Assembly (NCBI RefSeq): GCF_019236475.1
Contig: NZ_JAFAIX010000004.1
Location: forward strand, 186,001-250,000
Origin: Chitinophaga sp.
Lineage (GTDB): Bacteria; Bacteroidota; Bacteroidia; Chitinophagales; Chitinophagaceae
Length of the DNA stretch: 64,000 bases
Direction: 5' to 3'
Below the pieces are notes generated by a model. The model ran no database searches. It saw nothing but the letters and a program-made list of their open reading frames with translations, and had not been told where the DNA came from. This document shows, one piece after another, positions 62,838 through 64,000 of this stretch. Position 1 is the stretch's first letter; each line of letters starts with the position of its first letter. The translations under genes and the position numbers were made by a program.

Positions 62838-63668
62838 ATGAAAGCTAAGATCTATAAGCCACATCCGGCCCTCCAGGAATTTGTGCATAATATCGGAGTG
62901 TATGGGGCCGATTTCAGCGAGAACCCCGATTTATCCAATATGTACCGCTTTGTACCCTCATATCAGCGTTACATCATGTTTTATGTGGAAGACCCGGTGA
63001 AAGTACAACGTGTATATTCCAATGATTTTGTGGAGAAGTCGGTCAGTCTGACCGTAGGTCCCCTCGAAAAAGCAGTATGGTTAGACATGGGGCGTAAGCA
63101 CCTCGCGCTGGGAGTGGCCTTTAAGCCCGGAGGACTTTTCCGCTTACTCAATATCCACATGACGGAACTGCATGAACAAGATTTTGATACCCGTATGTTC
63201 CTGGGTAGTGAGATTGAGGATATCAACTGTCAACTGAAAGAAAATACCGAAAATTGGGACAAAATGGTCGAAATCGTGGAAAATTGGCTGTTGATGAAGC
63301 TTTCCCGATTGAAACCTTCTAACTCCGTAGATTTCGTGATAGAACACCTGATCCATCATTCCGGCAATATTACTATTGAAAGAATGGCTTACGATGCCAA
63401 TATCAGTATGCGCCAGTTTGAAAGGAATGTGGTCCAACGCACGGGGATGTCGCCCAAACGCTATGCGCGACTCATCCGCTTCTGCAAGGCGTATCACTTA
63501 AAGGAGAGTTTCCCGGAAAGCACCTGGACCAATATTGCGCATATGAGCGGATATTATGACCAGATGCATTTTATCCGCGACTTCAAAGAGTTTGCTGGAA
63601 TAACGCCTTCTATCATTACCCAGGAAGATCTCAAAAATACAGTGCGTTTGCACTCAATAATGACCTAA
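62838..63668 (+). CDS. AraC-family transcriptional regulator
   Basis: The track start is a GTG; ATG 62838 (MKAKIYKPHPALQEFVHN) gives 276 aa. The N-terminal domain is the beta-rich DUF6597-type sensor seen in Bacteroidota AraC proteins, and the C-terminal double HTH reads RMAYDANISMRQFERNVVQR and WTNIAHMSGYYDQMHFIRDF. It may act on the next gene or on the Sus operon; no operator was identified. Confidence 0.85.
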   Translation: MKAKIYKPHPALQEFVHNIGVYGADFSENPDLSNMYRFVPSYQRYIMFYVEDPVKVQRVYSNDFVEKSVSLTVGPLEKAVWLDMGRKHLALGVAFKPGGLFRLLNIHMTELHEQDFDTRMFLGSEIEDINCQLKENTENWDKMVEIVENWLLMKLSRLKPSNSVDFVIEHLIHHSGNITIERMAYDANISMRQFERNVVQRTGMSPKRYARLIRFCKAYHLKESFPESTWTNIAHMSGYYDQMHFIRDFKEFAGITPSIITQEDLKNTVRLHSIMT

Positions 63669-63905
63669 TCCCTTAAAAATGTCGTATTTGTACTATTTGT
63701 TAAGGGCCAGACATGATAACTTTGGATTATTGTTTGCACATCTTTCCTTCCGCCATTTGGAAAGCTTTAGAGAGAAAATATTCCTCTGCCGTTGTTTGTT
63801 CTCCTCAGAAGAACGAAATTTCAGTCCATATCTATCAGTTCCCAATTACTGGCAAATTGTTGCTCAAAAGAGCACCGATTGCCGGTACTTTTATTATAAA
63901 CATAC

Positions 63906-64000
63906 ATGACTACAATGAACTATATCGCTGAAAATCCCCAGATTGCTCACTTTTTCGCCGGAAAATCAGAGATTACCAAGGGGCTGTTCAATCACTTTGC
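63906..64000 (+). CDS. Start of a protein-coding gene, truncated by window end
   Basis: An ATG at 63906 opens a frame to the window end, reading MTTMNYIAENPQIAHFFAGK and SEITKGLFNHF. It follows the AraC gene by 237 bases in the same direction. The FFAGK...LFNHF pattern recalls DUF5655-like proteins, but too little is visible to call a family. Confidence 0.5.
   Translation, partial: MTTMNYIAENPQIAHFFAGKSEITKGLFNHF

Noticed and set aside
63679-63931. Overlapping ORFs after the AraC gene
   Set aside because: Low-complexity translations in two frames with no motifs, overlapping the better start of the next gene at 63906.

Overview
The window looks like chromosome of a Bacteroidota bacterium, most likely a Chitinophaga-like member of the Chitinophagaceae. 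The support is two SusC/SusD polysaccharide-utilisation loci, an Oar-like TonB receptor, many short secreted proteins with Bacteroidota-style signal peptides, TAnnTTTG-type promoter boxes, a GC content I judge by eye to be moderate, and a peptide matching the Bacteroidota class I lanthipeptide leader. No phage, insertion sequence, CRISPR array, rRNA or canonical tRNA was seen.

Region by region. 1-9.3 kb: the end of an S41 peptidase, two small secreted proteins, a three-gene ArsR-SRPBCC-hydrolase operon with a readable promoter/operator, an M24 aminopeptidase with a helical partner, an orphan lanthipeptide precursor too short for the ORF track (5943-6113), a gene remnant, then a cupin, a zinc-ribbon protein, an SDR and an alpha/beta hydrolase. 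9.3-13.3 kb: RtcB RNA ligase in an operon with a RING-TerD-like protein, behind a perfect 10-bp inverted repeat. 13.3-27 kb: a decayed lectin/DUF1080-like gene, a hydrolase, an alkyltransferase-like protein, a second S41 peptidase, an RclR/RclC-like pair, orphan SUKH and SUFU immunity-type genes, a beta-helix protein, a PUA-like/HNH nuclease, AhpD-like and VOC proteins.

27-38.3 kb: a DeoR-linked locus (SusC, SusD, GH20 hexosaminidase, GntP permease, RidA, PfkB kinase, M19 dipeptidase), which reads as a pathway for an amino-sugar-derived acid. 38.5-43.6 kb: small envelope proteins and an Oar-like receptor. 43.7-53.2 kb: a tightly packed minus-strand operon SWIM - DUF5691 - MoxR AAA+ - DUF5682 - VWA, divergent from a slipin gene. 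The 1.09 kb between them holds no long ORF. It is packed with RNA-like structure: a short GTG ORF with terminator, a second terminated RNA, two tRNA 'top-half' modules with canonical TTCGATT T-loops, and a run of hairpins with 7-nt loops, several of which read as tRNA anticodon arms.

53.4-64 kb: an SDR, a DUF1648 protein, a second Sus locus (SusC, SusD, DUF4959/DUF5000-like, DUF4998-like) behind LacI/cre-like operators, an AraC regulator, and the start of one more gene.

The most novel candidate is the tRNA-mimic RNA cluster wedged between the SWIM/MoxR/VWA operon and the slipin. RtcB, slipins and tRNA-like RNAs are known to associate in bacterial RNA-repair loci, so this cluster and the separate RtcB/RING-TerD operon may belong to one tRNA-damage response; that link is inference. 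The orphan lanthipeptide precursor, and a family of paired palindromes at three gene ends, are the next most interesting items.
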